From: Streptomyces sp. NRRL WC-3626
GTDB lineage: Bacteria > Actinomycetota > Actinomycetes > Streptomycetales > Streptomycetaceae
Assembly: GCF_000718785.1 (NCBI RefSeq)
Contig: NZ_JOCA01000001.1
Location: 310,001-374,000 of the forward strand
DNA length: 64,000 nucleotides
Reading direction: 5' to 3'
Part shown: positions 33,736 through 42,071 of the stretch, piece after piece
Layout of the letters: each line of letters opens with the position of its first letter
Numbering within the stretch: the first letter of the stretch is position 1
Made by a program: the position numbers and the translations under genes
Notes under the pieces: generated by a model
The model's database searches: none
Told to the model about the DNA's origin: nothing
Seen by the model: only the letters and a program-made list of their open reading frames with translations

Positions 33736-34719
33736 ATGCGTATACGACGATCCCGCGCCCTGGCCGGGGTCCTGCTGGCGGCGGCGGTCGCCGTCAGCGG
33801 GTGCAGCGGTTCGGCGGACGACTCCGGCGGATCGACCGCCGACCTGGCCGCGGACGCGCCCGCGGCGGGGCAGGCCGCGCAGCAGGACGCGAAGCAGGGC
33901 GCGGGAGGCGGTTCGGCCGAGGGCGCGAAGGCGACGGCGGCACCGAAGGCCACCGCGAACCACATCATCCGCACCGCCTCACTGACCGTGCGGGTCAAGG
34001 ACGTACCGCAGGCGCTGGGCGAGGCCCGTACGGCGACGGAGACCGCCGGCGGCTACATCGGCGACGAGTCCACCGCCCGGGACGCGACGGGCCACGAGCG
34101 CACACGTGTGGTGCTGCGCGTGCCCGTGGAGAAGTACGACGAGGTCCTCACCGAGCTGGAGGGCACGGGCAAGCTCCTCCAGCGCGACGCCAAGGCGCGG
34201 GACGTCACCGACCAGGTGGTCGACGTGGAGTCCCGCATCACGTCCCAGCGGGCCAGTGTGGCGCGTATCCGGGAGCTGATGGACCGGGCCACCAGGCTCA
34301 GTGACGTGGTCACGCTGGAGGGCGAACTCAGCACCCGCCAGGCCGATCTGGAGTCCCTGCTCGCCCAGCAGGCGTCCCTGAAGGACCGCACCGGCCTGGC
34401 CACCATCACCCTCACCCTGTCCGAGACGCCGGTGAAGAAGGCGGTGAAGAAGGACGACGATCCCGGTTTCACGGACGCCCTCGCGGGCGGCTGGGACGCC
34501 TTCGTGACGATGCTGCGCTGGCTGGCCGTGGTGATCGGCGCGGTCCTGCCGTTCGCGGCGGTCGCGGCGCTGCTGGTCCTGCTGTGGCTGAAGGCCGTAC
34601 GGCCCCGGCTGCCCCGGCGTCCGGAGCGGGCGCCCGCGACGACCGCGACGACCGCGCCGGGCCCGCTGCCGGCGCACCGGCCGGCGGCCGAGGGCACGGA
34701 CGGGGACGGGAAGGGCTGA
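33736..34719 (+). CDS. DUF4349 lipoprotein
   Basis: 327 residues. Signal with lipobox VSGC at about residue 22, then a disordered Ala/Gly/Gln-rich linker of about 55 residues. The DUF4349 core starts at IIRTASLTVRVKDVPQALGEARTATETAGGYIGDE and continues through a coiled-coil (ESRITSQRASVARIRELMDRA ... LSTRQADLESLLAQQASLKDRTG) to strands like TITLTLSE. A membrane helix follows (AVVIGAVLPFAAVAALLVLLWL), then a basic/proline tail inside the cell. The lipid anchor plus helix tie both ends to the membrane. Function unknown, perhaps an envelope-spanning scaffold. The start ATG is 157 nt after the divergent haem gene start. Confidence 0.88.
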   Translation: MRIRRSRALAGVLLAAAVAVSGCSGSADDSGGSTADLAADAPAAGQAAQQDAKQGAGGGSAEGAKATAAPKATANHIIRTASLTVRVKDVPQALGEARTATETAGGYIGDESTARDATGHERTRVVLRVPVEKYDEVLTELEGTGKLLQRDAKARDVTDQVVDVESRITSQRASVARIRELMDRATRLSDVVTLEGELSTRQADLESLLAQQASLKDRTGLATITLTLSETPVKKAVKKDDDPGFTDALAGGWDAFVTMLRWLAVVIGAVLPFAAVAALLVLLWLKAVRPRLPRRPERAPATTATTAPGPLPAHRPAAEGTDGDGKG

Positions 34720-34767
34720 GGACTCCTCGGGCGGGCCCGAAATCCCCTGCCCCCGTAGCGTGTTCCC

Positions 34768-36165
34768 ATGAACATGAGCGATGCGCGCGGTGCGAGGGAA
34801 CGTCTGGTGGTGATCGGCGGTGACGCCGCGGGGATGTCCGCGGCGTCACAGGCCCGGCGGCTGAAGGGCCCGGACGAACTGGAGATCGTGGCGTTCGAGC
34901 GCGGTCACTTCACCTCCTTCTCGGCATGCGGCATCCCCTACTGGGTGGGCGGTGACGTCCCCGACCGGGAGCTGCTGATCGCCCGCACCGCCGAGGAGCA
35001 CCGCGCGCGGGACATCGACCTGCGGATGCGCACCGAGGTCACGGAACTCGACGTGGACCGGGGGCGGGTGCGCGCGCGGGACCTCGATTCGGGCGCCGAG
35101 TCCTGGACGTCGTACGACAAACTCGTGATCGCGACCGGTGCGCGGCCGATCCGTCCGGAGCTGCCCGGCATGGACGCCCCCGGGGTGCACGGTGTGCAGA
35201 CCCTGGACGACGGCCAGGCCCTCCTCGACACGCTGTCCCGCACGCGCGGGCGGCGGGCGGTGGTCGTCGGGGCCGGGTACATCGGTGTGGAGATGGCCGA
35301 GGCGATGATCAACCGCGGTTACGAGGTGACGGTCGTCAACCGGGGCAGGGAGCCCATGGCCACCCTCGATCCCGACATGGGACTCCTGGTGCACCGGGCC
35401 ATGGAGGGCATGGGCATCACCATGGTCAACGACGCCGAGGTCACCCGGCTGCTCACCGGCGACGACGGCAGGGTGCGGGCGGTCGCCACGCGGGACGCCG
35501 AGTACCCGGCCGACGTCGTGATCCTCGGTATCGGGGTACGGCCGGAGACGGCCCTCGCGCGGACGGCCGGACTTCCGGTCGGGGAGCACGGCGGGCTGCT
35601 CACCGACCGGTCGATGCGGGTGCGCGGGTCCGAGAACATCTGGGCGGGCGGCGACTGCGTGGAGGTCCTCGACCTGGTCTCCGGGCAGCTGCGGCACATC
35701 CCGCTGGGCACGCACGCCAACAAGCACGGCCAGATCATCGGGGCGAACGCGGGCGGCGGCTACGCGACCTTCCCGGGTGTGGTCGGTACGGCGGTCAGCA
35801 AGGTGTGCGACCTGGAGATCGCCCGCACCGGGCTGCGCGAGAAGGACGCCCACCGCGTGGGGCTGCGGTTCGAGTCGGTCACCATCGAGTCGACCAGCCG
35901 CGCGGGCTACTACCCGAACGCCTCCCCCATGACGGTGAAGATGCTCGCCGAACTGCGCACCGGCCGCCTCCTCGGCGTCCAGATCGTCGGCCGCGAGGGC
36001 GCGGGCAAACGCGTGGACATCGCGGCGGTGGCCCTCACGGCGGGCATGACGGTCGACCGGATGACAGCCCTGGACCTCGGCTACGCCCCACCGTTCTCCC
36101 CGGTCTGGGACCCGATCCTGGTAGCGGCCAGAAAGGCGGCGGCGAAGATCAGGGCGAGCATGTGA
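34768..36165 (+). CDS. CoA-disulfide reductase-like FAD/NAD(P)H oxidoreductase
   Basis: Cytosolic flavoprotein of the single-cysteine disulfide reductase group (CoA-disulfide reductase, NADH oxidase, NADH peroxidase). 465 residues. FAD motif VVIGGDAAGMSAASQARRL, redox cysteine in FSACGIPYWVGG (about residue 56), NAD(P)-binding VVVGAGYIGVEMAEAM near residue 170, second FAD motif IWAGGDCVEV near residue 290, and a dimerisation domain to the end. It would reduce CoA or low-molecular-weight disulfides or oxygen. TAGCGT sits 11 nt before the ATG, so it is probably leaderless; a second ATG lies 6 nt on. Confidence 0.92.
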   Translation: MNMSDARGARERLVVIGGDAAGMSAASQARRLKGPDELEIVAFERGHFTSFSACGIPYWVGGDVPDRELLIARTAEEHRARDIDLRMRTEVTELDVDRGRVRARDLDSGAESWTSYDKLVIATGARPIRPELPGMDAPGVHGVQTLDDGQALLDTLSRTRGRRAVVVGAGYIGVEMAEAMINRGYEVTVVNRGREPMATLDPDMGLLVHRAMEGMGITMVNDAEVTRLLTGDDGRVRAVATRDAEYPADVVILGIGVRPETALARTAGLPVGEHGGLLTDRSMRVRGSENIWAGGDCVEVLDLVSGQLRHIPLGTHANKHGQIIGANAGGGYATFPGVVGTAVSKVCDLEIARTGLREKDAHRVGLRFESVTIESTSRAGYYPNASPMTVKMLAELRTGRLLGVQIVGREGAGKRVDIAAVALTAGMTVDRMTALDLGYAPPFSPVWDPILVAARKAAAKIRASM

Positions 36166-36392
36166 GGAGGGGCGGATCAGCGCCCCTGGCGGTCTGCTTC
36201 CGTCGCCGCCGCTGCGGGCAGGCGTGCCGCTGGGGCGGCACGGGTGGGCGCAACGGCACCCGGCAAGCGCCGGCGAGTGAACCCACCCCCGCTGGCAGGG
36301 GCGCGGGACTGTGCCGGCTTGCGGCTCCGCCGCGTGGGCGCGACACGCCACGACGCCGCCGCACCCGGAGATGCGGCGGAACCCCTACGGCG
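36166..36392. other. intergenic region with repeats
   Basis: No gene seen. It holds repeat copy B described separately and, upstream of it, GCCGCTGGGGCGGCACGGGTGGGCG-like blocks with dyad symmetry typical of Streptomyces intergenic repeats. The region separates two convergent genes and could stop transcription from both. Confidence 0.5.
36291..36343. repeat. Streptomyces intergenic repeat, copy B
   Basis: Shares with copy A (10061-10112) the phrases CAGGGGCGCGGGAC and TGCGGCT-CGCCGCG-GGGCGCG in the same order and almost the same spacing. Both copies lie just after a stop codon. It is a dispersed non-coding element. Confidence 0.65.
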
Positions 36393-36737
36393 TCACGCCG
36401 TCCCGTTGATCCGCTCGATCGCCTGCCGAGCCTGCTCCGCGGGCGGCCGGGACGGCAACGACGCCACAGAAGCGCCCGAGGCGCCGGCCTCCGGCATCGG
36501 CGCGGACGCCGGCGCCGCGGGCGCGGGCGCGGGCCTCGCGTGGGCGGCGCTCTTCACGGAGCGCAGCCGATGCCCCACCGCCTCCTCGAGCGTCACCGGC
36601 CGCTGCAGCTGTGCCGCGAGCCGCCCCGCCTCCTGGCCGAGCCGGGCGACGTCCTCCCACGGAATGCGCACCACGAGCGTGAGTTCGGCCTCGCCGTCCG
36701 GAGTCGCGTGCATCGCGGGAGTCACTCGGTCGTTCAT
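36393..36737 (-). CDS. conserved Streptomyces hypothetical protein
   Basis: 114 residues. The first 65 show a compact strand-helix-helix pattern (ELTLVVRIPWEDVARLGQEAGRLAAQLQRPVTLEEAVGHRLRS), followed by an Ala/Pro-rich linker and a short terminal helix (AEQARQAIERIN). The first part could be a small ribbon-helix-helix-like or coiled module. No function known to me. ATG 36737 has GAGGAA 8 nt upstream; a GTG 15 nt earlier is possible. A stable hairpin at 36758-36786 lies in its probable leader. Confidence 0.72.
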   Translation of the reverse strand: MNDRVTPAMHATPDGEAELTLVVRIPWEDVARLGQEAGRLAAQLQRPVTLEEAVGHRLRSVKSAAHARPAPAPAAPASAPMPEAGASGASVASLPSRPPAEQARQAIERINGTA

Positions 36738-36757
36738 CGCCAGTTTCCTCACGTAGG

Positions 36758-36786
36758 GCCCGCGGCCCCTTCCCCGGGCCGCGGGC
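36758..36786. promoter_or_regulatory. 11-bp stem hairpin in divergent spacer
   Basis: GCCCGCGGCCC (36758-36768) and GGGCCGCGGGC (36776-36786) pair perfectly around a 7-nt loop. It stands between divergent starts (36737 leftward, 36870 rightward), so it is not an ordinary end-of-gene terminator. It could attenuate the leftward gene, whose leader would contain it. Confidence 0.5.
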
Positions 36787-36869
36787 GTTGACGAGTCATA
36801 CGCACGGCCGGACGGCGGCGTTCAGCGGCGCCCCGGATTCACCGCCCGGCGCCCGGGCAGTAGTGGGAT

Positions 36870-37697
36870 GTGGTCATCCCGGTCCATGACGTGAACCCCG
36901 CGCGGCGCACCCCCTGGGTGACGTACGCGCTCCTCGCCGCGAACTTCGTGGTCTTCGTCGTCCTCACGCCCGGCACGGTCGGGGGCGGCGGTCTGGCCGA
37001 CCTGTGTCATCTGCAGGCGTTCCTGGACCGCTACGCGGCGGTGCCGCAGGAGCTGATCCACCACCGGCTGCCGGACCTCGTGCCCACGGGCGGCACCGGC
37101 GTGGGCCCACAGGGCCCCGGGTGCGTGATCGGCCCGCCGGGCTACGAGAAGTCGCCGGAGCTGAGCGTCCTGACGGCCATGTTCCTGCACGGCGGCTGGC
37201 TGCATCTGCTGGGCAACATGCTGTTCCTGTGGATCTTCGGCAACAACATCGAGGACCGCATGGGGCACGTCCGCTACCTGCTGTTCTACCTGGTCTGCGG
37301 GTATGCGGCCGCGTACGGCTTCGCCGTGCTCAACGCCGGCTCCGGCGAGCCTCTGATCGGCGCCTCCGGGGCGATCGCCGGCGTGCTGGGCGCCTATCTG
37401 GTGCTGTATCCGAAGGCCCGCGTCTGGGTCCTCGTCCCGTTCCTGATCTTCCTGCCGCTGCGGCTGCCCGCCTGGATGGTGCTGGGCCTGTGGTTCGTGC
37501 TGCAGGCGGTGTACTCGTCCGGGCAGGGCGTCACCGACGCGGGGACGGTGGCGTACGTGGCGCACGTCGTCGGTTTCGTGGCGGGCATGCTGCTCGCCTG
37601 GCCGCTGCGTCCGGGCACTCCCCCGCCGCCCGAGCCACGGGGTGTGCTGTTCGGCAGAGGGGCGCGGCCGGGGCGGCGGTCCGGGTGGCCCGGATAG
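36870..37697 (+). CDS. rhomboid intramembrane serine protease
   Basis: Polytopic membrane protease that cuts transmembrane helices. 275 residues. HGGWLHLLGNMLFLWIFGNNIEDRMG near residue 108 carries the oxyanion Asn, GASGAIAGVLGAYL near residue 158 holds the catalytic Ser, and VAYVAHVVGFVAGML near residue 228 the catalytic His. About six helices are predicted. It has a larger first periplasmic loop (residues 38-95) than GlpG. GTG 36870 follows TAGTGG, so the mRNA may be leaderless. Substrate unknown. It converges with hemE with a 30-nt gap. Confidence 0.93.
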   Translation: MVIPVHDVNPARRTPWVTYALLAANFVVFVVLTPGTVGGGGLADLCHLQAFLDRYAAVPQELIHHRLPDLVPTGGTGVGPQGPGCVIGPPGYEKSPELSVLTAMFLHGGWLHLLGNMLFLWIFGNNIEDRMGHVRYLLFYLVCGYAAAYGFAVLNAGSGEPLIGASGAIAGVLGAYLVLYPKARVWVLVPFLIFLPLRLPAWMVLGLWFVLQAVYSSGQGVTDAGTVAYVAHVVGFVAGMLLAWPLRPGTPPPPEPRGVLFGRGARPGRRSGWPG

Positions 37698-37727
37698 TCC
37701 GCCCCGGTCCCGGGCGTACGCGGCGGG

Positions 37728-38822
37728 TCAGCGTGCCGTGCGGGTGTGGACGTACTCCACGAGGCGGGTGAGGGCGTCCGCGTCGGTGTTCGGCATGACG
37801 CCGTGGCCGAGGTTGAAGATGTGGCCCTCCAGGCCGGCGGCCGAGTCCAGGACCTCCTGTGCCTTCGTCTCGACGGCCTCCCGGCCGGCGAACAGCACGG
37901 TCGGGTCGAGGTTGCCCTGGATCGCCTTGCCGGGGCCGACCCGGCGGGCGGCCTCGTCCAGCGGGACGCGCCAGTCGGCGCCGACGACGTCCGCGCCGGC
38001 CTCGCCCATGGGCTTCAGCAGTTCACCGGTGCCGACGCCGAAGTGGATGCGCGGGACGCCGTAGCCGGCCACCGCGTCGAACACCTTCGTGGAGGAGGCC
38101 AGCACCGAGCGCCGGTAGTCGGCCGGGGCGAGGGCGCCCGCCCAGGAGTCGAAGAGCTGGACGGCGGAGGCGCCGGCCTCGATCTGCACCTTCAGGAAGG
38201 CGGCGGTGATGTCGGCGAGACGGTCGAGCAGGTCGGCCCAGAGCTCCGGGTCGCCGTACATCATCGCCTTGGCGTTCTCGTACGTACGCGACGGGCCGCC
38301 CTCGACGAGGTAGCTCGCGAGGGTGAAGGGGGCGCCGGCGAAGCCGATCAGCGGGGTGGACCCGAGCTCGCGGGTGAGCATGCCGACGGCCTCGGTGACG
38401 TAGGAGACGTCCTCGGGGGTGAGGTCGCGCAGCCGGGCGAGGTCGGCGCGGGTGCGCACCGGCTGCTCGACGACCGGGCCGATGCCGGGCTTGATGTCGA
38501 GGTCGATGCCGATGGCCTTGAGCGGGACGACGATGTCGCTGAAGTAGATCGCGGCGTCGACATGGTGGCGGCGCACCGGCTGCAGGGTGATCTCGGTGAC
38601 CAGGTCGGGGCGCATGCAGGAGTCGAGCATGCCGATGCCCTCGCGGACCTTGCGGTACTCCGGCAGTGAGCGGCCGGCCTGGCGCATGAACCACACCGGC
38701 GTGTGCGGCACGGGCTCGCGCCGGCACGCCTTGAGGAAGGCCGATTCCCGGACTGCATCGTTCCTGACGGGAGCGGGGGTCACGGTCGGCGTCTGGCCCG
38801 TCGGGCTCGCGTTGGCACTCAC
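37728..38822 (-). CDS. hemE: uroporphyrinogen decarboxylase
   Basis: Cytosolic enzyme that removes four carboxyls from uroporphyrinogen III to give coproporphyrinogen III, the branch substrate for the haem enzymes CgoX and HemQ encoded nearby. 364 residues. PVWFMRQAGRSLPEYRKVRE is the classic N-terminal signature with substrate arginine residues, FSDIVVPLKAIGIDLD follows, GFAGAPFTLASYLVEGG is the second signature, and FNLGHGVMPNTD is near the C-terminus. Start GTG 38822 (VSANASPTG) is preferred. Longer frames run into the DUF3000 promoter region. Expressed away from DUF3000. Confidence 0.96.
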   Translation of the reverse strand: MSANASPTGQTPTVTPAPVRNDAVRESAFLKACRREPVPHTPVWFMRQAGRSLPEYRKVREGIGMLDSCMRPDLVTEITLQPVRRHHVDAAIYFSDIVVPLKAIGIDLDIKPGIGPVVEQPVRTRADLARLRDLTPEDVSYVTEAVGMLTRELGSTPLIGFAGAPFTLASYLVEGGPSRTYENAKAMMYGDPELWADLLDRLADITAAFLKVQIEAGASAVQLFDSWAGALAPADYRRSVLASSTKVFDAVAGYGVPRIHFGVGTGELLKPMGEAGADVVGADWRVPLDEAARRVGPGKAIQGNLDPTVLFAGREAVETKAQEVLDSAAGLEGHIFNLGHGVMPNTDADALTRLVEYVHTRTAR

Positions 38823-38961
38823 CCGGCCAGTCTCCCATGAGCCGCCCGAGTGCCGGGACCCGCCCGTTGGCCGAGGCCTCGCGGGGCGGGATCCGGACAC
38901 CGCCGGGCGGCGCGGGTGTCCCTCCCTGCGCCGGGGGCCCGTTCCGCTTAACCTTCCCCGC

Positions 38962-39636
38962 ATGGCTGCGGCTCAGGGACGACTGTCGGACGGCGCTGGC
39001 GGAATGGACGAGCGGAAGGAGAGCGAAGGGGACCCGGGGCAGGGGGGTGCGCCCCCGTTGCCCTTCCGGACCGCTGTCGAGGCGCTGCGCGGTGCGCGGC
39101 TGCGGCCGCAGATCGAGGTGGACCCCACGCCCGCGCCGAAACGGCTGGCGCCGTACGCGTACGCGCTGGAGGCGGCGGTCGTCGACGGCGAGGAGGATCT
39201 CGCCGACGGCAGGCTCGTCCTGCTGCACGACCCGGCCGGGCACGACGGCTGGCGGGGCACCTTCCGCCTGGTGACGCTGGTGCGCGCGGAGCTGGAGCCG
39301 GAGATGGCGGCGGATCCGCTGCTGCCGGACGTGTGCTGGTCGTGGCTGACGGGTGCGCTGACGGCGCGCGGACTGACGTACGGCGAGCCGAGCGGCACGG
39401 TGACGCGCGCGAGTTCCCACTACTTCGGCGGGCTGTCGGAGCGGCCCGCCGCCTCGCAGATCGAGATCCGGGCCTCCTGGACGCCCCGCGAGGGTCTGGG
39501 CGGGGCTCCGGACACGGCCGCGCATCTGGTCGCGTGGTCCGATCTGCTGGCTCAGGTCGCGGGGCTCCCGCCGGCCGCTCCCGGGGACGCCTCCGTGGTG
39601 ACGCTGCCGCAGCGCAGGGGCCCGCAGTCGCGCTGA
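38962..39636 (+). CDS. DUF3000 family protein
   Basis: 224 residues, cytosolic, found across actinobacteria. Recognised by FRTAVEALRGARLRPQIEVDPTPAPKRLAPYAYALEAAV, the central GTFRLVTLVRAELEPEMAADPLLPDVCWSWLTGAL and LLAQVAGLPP at the end. Function unknown. TTAACCT, a -10-like box, lies about 12 nt upstream of the ATG, so the message is probably leaderless. It is followed by a non-coding region that leads to the whiI promoter. Confidence 0.88.
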   Translation: MAAAQGRLSDGAGGMDERKESEGDPGQGGAPPLPFRTAVEALRGARLRPQIEVDPTPAPKRLAPYAYALEAAVVDGEEDLADGRLVLLHDPAGHDGWRGTFRLVTLVRAELEPEMAADPLLPDVCWSWLTGALTARGLTYGEPSGTVTRASSHYFGGLSERPAASQIEIRASWTPREGLGGAPDTAAHLVAWSDLLAQVAGLPPAAPGDASVVTLPQRRGPQSR

Positions 39637-39777
39637 GCTGCCCGCTCGAGCCCGTCGGCAATCATCGACGCCCATCTCTTTGTCGATACGGCCACTTTCG
39701 GAAGCGTTGTGACCGAGACCGGAACCGTTCGATCTTCGAATGATCGCTCGCGCGTCCGAATTGCTCGGATTGTTACT

Positions 39778-39790
39778 CATCACTTCGTGA
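39778..39790. promoter_or_regulatory. palindrome upstream of the whiI promoter
   Basis: ATCAC-TTC-GTGAT, a symmetric 13-bp site in the A/T-rich leader zone, sits 9 nt upstream of the sigma-WhiG -35. It resembles TNAC/GTNA half-sites of developmental regulators such as BldD, but the half-site spacing is shorter than the BldD consensus. Confidence 0.35.
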
Positions 39791-39798
39791 TCATTCGT

Positions 39799-39826
39799 TA
39801 AAGGACACCAGGTTTGTTGCCGAAGA
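39799..39826 (+). promoter_or_regulatory. sigma-WhiG-type promoter of whiI
   Basis: TAAA (39799-39802), a 16-nt spacer, then GCCGAAGA (39819-39826). The sigma-WhiG/FliA consensus is TAAA-N15/16-GCCGATAA, so six of eight -10 bases match. whiI is a known sigma-WhiG target in Streptomyces. The start would lie about 70 nt before the GTG. Confidence 0.8.
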
Positions 39827-39905
39827 CGACTGTGACCTTGAAAGCACGGTTCGTCCTGGCTCCGCCCCCCACGAGCCGGCCCCGCCCCGCCCCCCAGGAG
39901 GCCTG

Positions 39906-40568
39906 GTGTCCGTTCTCCTCGAGCAGCCCGCAAGCCTGGTCGCCTACCGCCCGAACAAGCCGACCGCGATGGTGGTCGTGGCCGACCCGCGCGTCCGTTC
40001 CACCGTCACCCGCCATCTGTGGGCGCTCGGGGTACGCGATGTCATCGAGGCCTCGTCCGTCGCGGAGGCTCGTCCCCGCGTCGGCAACCCCCGCGACATC
40101 TGCGTCGCCGAAGTCCATCTGCCGGACGGTTCCGGCCTCACCCTCCTCTCCGAGACCCGCGCCGCGGGCTGGCCCAACGGCCTCGCCCTCTCCGCGGCCG
40201 ACGACATCGGCGCGGTGCGCAACGCGCTGGCCGGTGGAGTGAAGGGCTACGTCGTCACCGGCACCCGTACCAACCTCGGGCTCCCCACCCGGCCCGGTGC
40301 GGCCCCCATCGGCGCCGCCGCCGCACGCCTGCACCGCCGCCCCCCGGGTGCCCCGAGCCACCCGGGCGGCTACCGCGAGCTGTCGGGCCGTGAGGTCGAG
40401 GTGCTGCGGCTGGTGGCGGAGGGCCAGTCGAACAAGGCGATCGGTGTGTCCATGGGCCTGTCCGCCCTGACCGTCAAGAGCCACCTCGCCCGTATCGCCC
40501 GCAAGCTCGGCACGGGCGACCGGGCCGGGATGGTCGCGGTGGCGCTGCGTACCGGCATCATCCACTGA
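39906..40568 (+). CDS. whiI: orphan atypical response regulator WhiI
   Basis: LuxR/NarL-type DNA-binding regulator needed for spore maturation in Streptomyces, acting as a heterodimer with BldM. 220 residues. The receiver domain (residues 20-120) is degenerate: the phosphorylation Asp position reads AEVHLPDGSG, with Glu instead of Asp, so it is unlikely to be phosphorylated in the normal way. The C-terminal HTH is clear: LSGREVEVLRLVAEGQSNKAIGVSMGLSALTVKSHLARIARKLGTGDRAG. No kinase gene is adjacent. Start GTG 39906 has GGAGG 6-7 nt upstream. Its promoter carries a sigma-WhiG signature, and its position next to rnd matches my memory of the S. coelicolor locus. Confidence 0.88.
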   Translation: MSVLLEQPASLVAYRPNKPTAMVVVADPRVRSTVTRHLWALGVRDVIEASSVAEARPRVGNPRDICVAEVHLPDGSGLTLLSETRAAGWPNGLALSAADDIGAVRNALAGGVKGYVVTGTRTNLGLPTRPGAAPIGAAAARLHRRPPGAPSHPGGYRELSGREVEVLRLVAEGQSNKAIGVSMGLSALTVKSHLARIARKLGTGDRAGMVAVALRTGIIH

Positions 40569-40718
40569 CCCCTGTCCGCCCGATCACCGGCGCCCGTCAC
40601 GGTCCACGACCGCGGCGGGCGTCCTCGTCGTATCCGGCGCGGCCTGTTCTCGCTGGTCAGTCATGCCCGCCCGGACGGGGACAGATTCGGCCGCCGTCCG
40701 GGCGGATACCCTTGACAG

Positions 40719-42011
40719 GTGACCGACGCCCACGACACCGCAGCAGACAGTTCACTGCGCACCACCGGAGGCGCCCCTCCGGACGACGGCGGATCTTCTG
40801 CTACGGAGGCGCCGATCCCCTTGCTCGAACCCCGCGAGGGCATTCCGCCCGTGATCACGGACGAGACCGCGCTCGCCGAGGTCGTCGCCGCGTTCGCCGC
40901 CGGCACCGGTCCGGTCGCCGTGGACGCCGAGCGGGCCTCCGGCTACCGCTACGGCCAGCGCGCCTATCTGGTGCAGCTGCGCCGCGAGGGCGCCGGGAGC
41001 GCGCTGATCGACCCCGTCGCCTGCCCCGACCTGTCCGCCCTGGGCGAGGCGCTGTCCGGCGTCGAGTGGGTGCTGCACGCGGCCACCCAGGATCTGCCCT
41101 GCCTGCGCGAGATAGGCATGGTGCCCACCCGCCTCTTCGACACCGAACTGGCCGGCCGGCTCGCCGGGTTCCCCCGGGTCGGGCTCGGCGCGATGGTGGA
41201 GAACGTGCTCGGCTTCGTCCTGGAGAAGGGCCACTCCGCCGTCGACTGGTCCACCCGCCCGCTCCCCGAGCCCTGGCTGCGTTACGCCGCCCTCGACGTC
41301 GAGCTCCTGGTCGACCTGCGTGACGCGCTGGAGAAGGAGCTGGACCGGCAGGGCAAGCTGGACTGGGCCCATCAGGAGTTCGACGCCATCGCCTCGGCAC
41401 CGCCGCCGGAGCCCCGCAAGGACCCGTGGCGGCGCACCTCCGGCATGCACAAGGTGCGCCGGCGCCGCCAGCTGGGCGTCGTACGGGAGCTGTGGCAGTT
41501 GCGCGACCGGATCGCCCAGCGCCGGGACGTCTCCCCCGGCAAGGTGCTCTCGGACGCGGCGATCGTCGAGGCCGCGCTCGCCATGCCGGCCAACCACCAC
41601 GCCCTGGCCGCGCTCAACGGGTTCGGGCAGCGGGTGGGGCGGCGCCAGCTGGAGCAGTGGCAGGCCGCCGTCGACCGGGCGAAGGCGCTGAGCGAGGCCC
41701 AGCTGCCCCAGCCCGGCCAGCCGGTGACCGGGCCCCCGCCGCCGCGCGCGTGGGCCGACAAGGACCCGGCGGCCGCGGCGCGGCTGTCCGCGGCGCGGGC
41801 CGGCGTCAGTGCGCTGGCGGAGCGGCTGGGGATGCCGCCCGAGAATCTGATCACCCCGGATACAGTGCGGAGGGTCTGCTGGGAGCCGCCGCAGCCCGCC
41901 GACGGGCAGGCCGTCGCGACGGCGCTGGCCGCGCATGGGGCCAGGCAGTGGCAGGTCGAGCAGGTCACGCCCGTACTGGTGGCGGCGTTGGCCGCGGCGG
42001 GTGGCGCGTAG
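40719..42011 (+). CDS. rnd: ribonuclease D-like 3'-5' exonuclease with HRDC domain
   Basis: 430 residues. DEDD exonuclease core: VAVDAERASGYRYGQRAYLVQL (first Asp and Glu), WVLHAATQDLPCL (second acidic motif), LFDTELAGRLAG, and DWSTRPLPEPWLRYAALDVELLVDL (last Tyr/Asp motif). An HRDC domain follows (LWQLRDRIAQRRDVSPGKVLSDAAIVEAALAMP). Processes or degrades structured RNAs such as tRNA 3' ends. Starts with GTG 40719 preceded by TACCCT at 40707-40712, a leaderless arrangement. Acidic and disordered first 40 residues. Confidence 0.93.
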   Translation: MTDAHDTAADSSLRTTGGAPPDDGGSSATEAPIPLLEPREGIPPVITDETALAEVVAAFAAGTGPVAVDAERASGYRYGQRAYLVQLRREGAGSALIDPVACPDLSALGEALSGVEWVLHAATQDLPCLREIGMVPTRLFDTELAGRLAGFPRVGLGAMVENVLGFVLEKGHSAVDWSTRPLPEPWLRYAALDVELLVDLRDALEKELDRQGKLDWAHQEFDAIASAPPPEPRKDPWRRTSGMHKVRRRRQLGVVRELWQLRDRIAQRRDVSPGKVLSDAAIVEAALAMPANHHALAALNGFGQRVGRRQLEQWQAAVDRAKALSEAQLPQPGQPVTGPPPPRAWADKDPAAAARLSAARAGVSALAERLGMPPENLITPDTVRRVCWEPPQPADGQAVATALAAHGARQWQVEQVTPVLVAALAAAGGA

Positions 42012-42031
42012 CCGCTGTACTGGGCCGCGCC

Positions 42032-42059
42032 TGTGGGCGCCTGTTCTCAGGCGCCCACA
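42032..42059. terminator. bidirectional terminator
   Basis: TGTGGGCGCCTG (42032-42043) and CAGGCGCCCACA (42048-42059) form a perfect 12-bp stem with a 4-nt loop between the convergent rnd and ABC permease genes. Confidence 0.8.
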
Positions 42060-42071
42060 CCTCTCTCGTCC

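Noticed and set aside
33736-34719. DUF4349 lipoprotein as part of the haem operon
   Set aside because: It is on the opposite strand with its own start region, so only position links it to haem genes.
39778-39790. BldD box before whiI
   Set aside because: The half-sites are 3 nt apart instead of the 5 expected for the BldD consensus, so I list it only as a palindrome.
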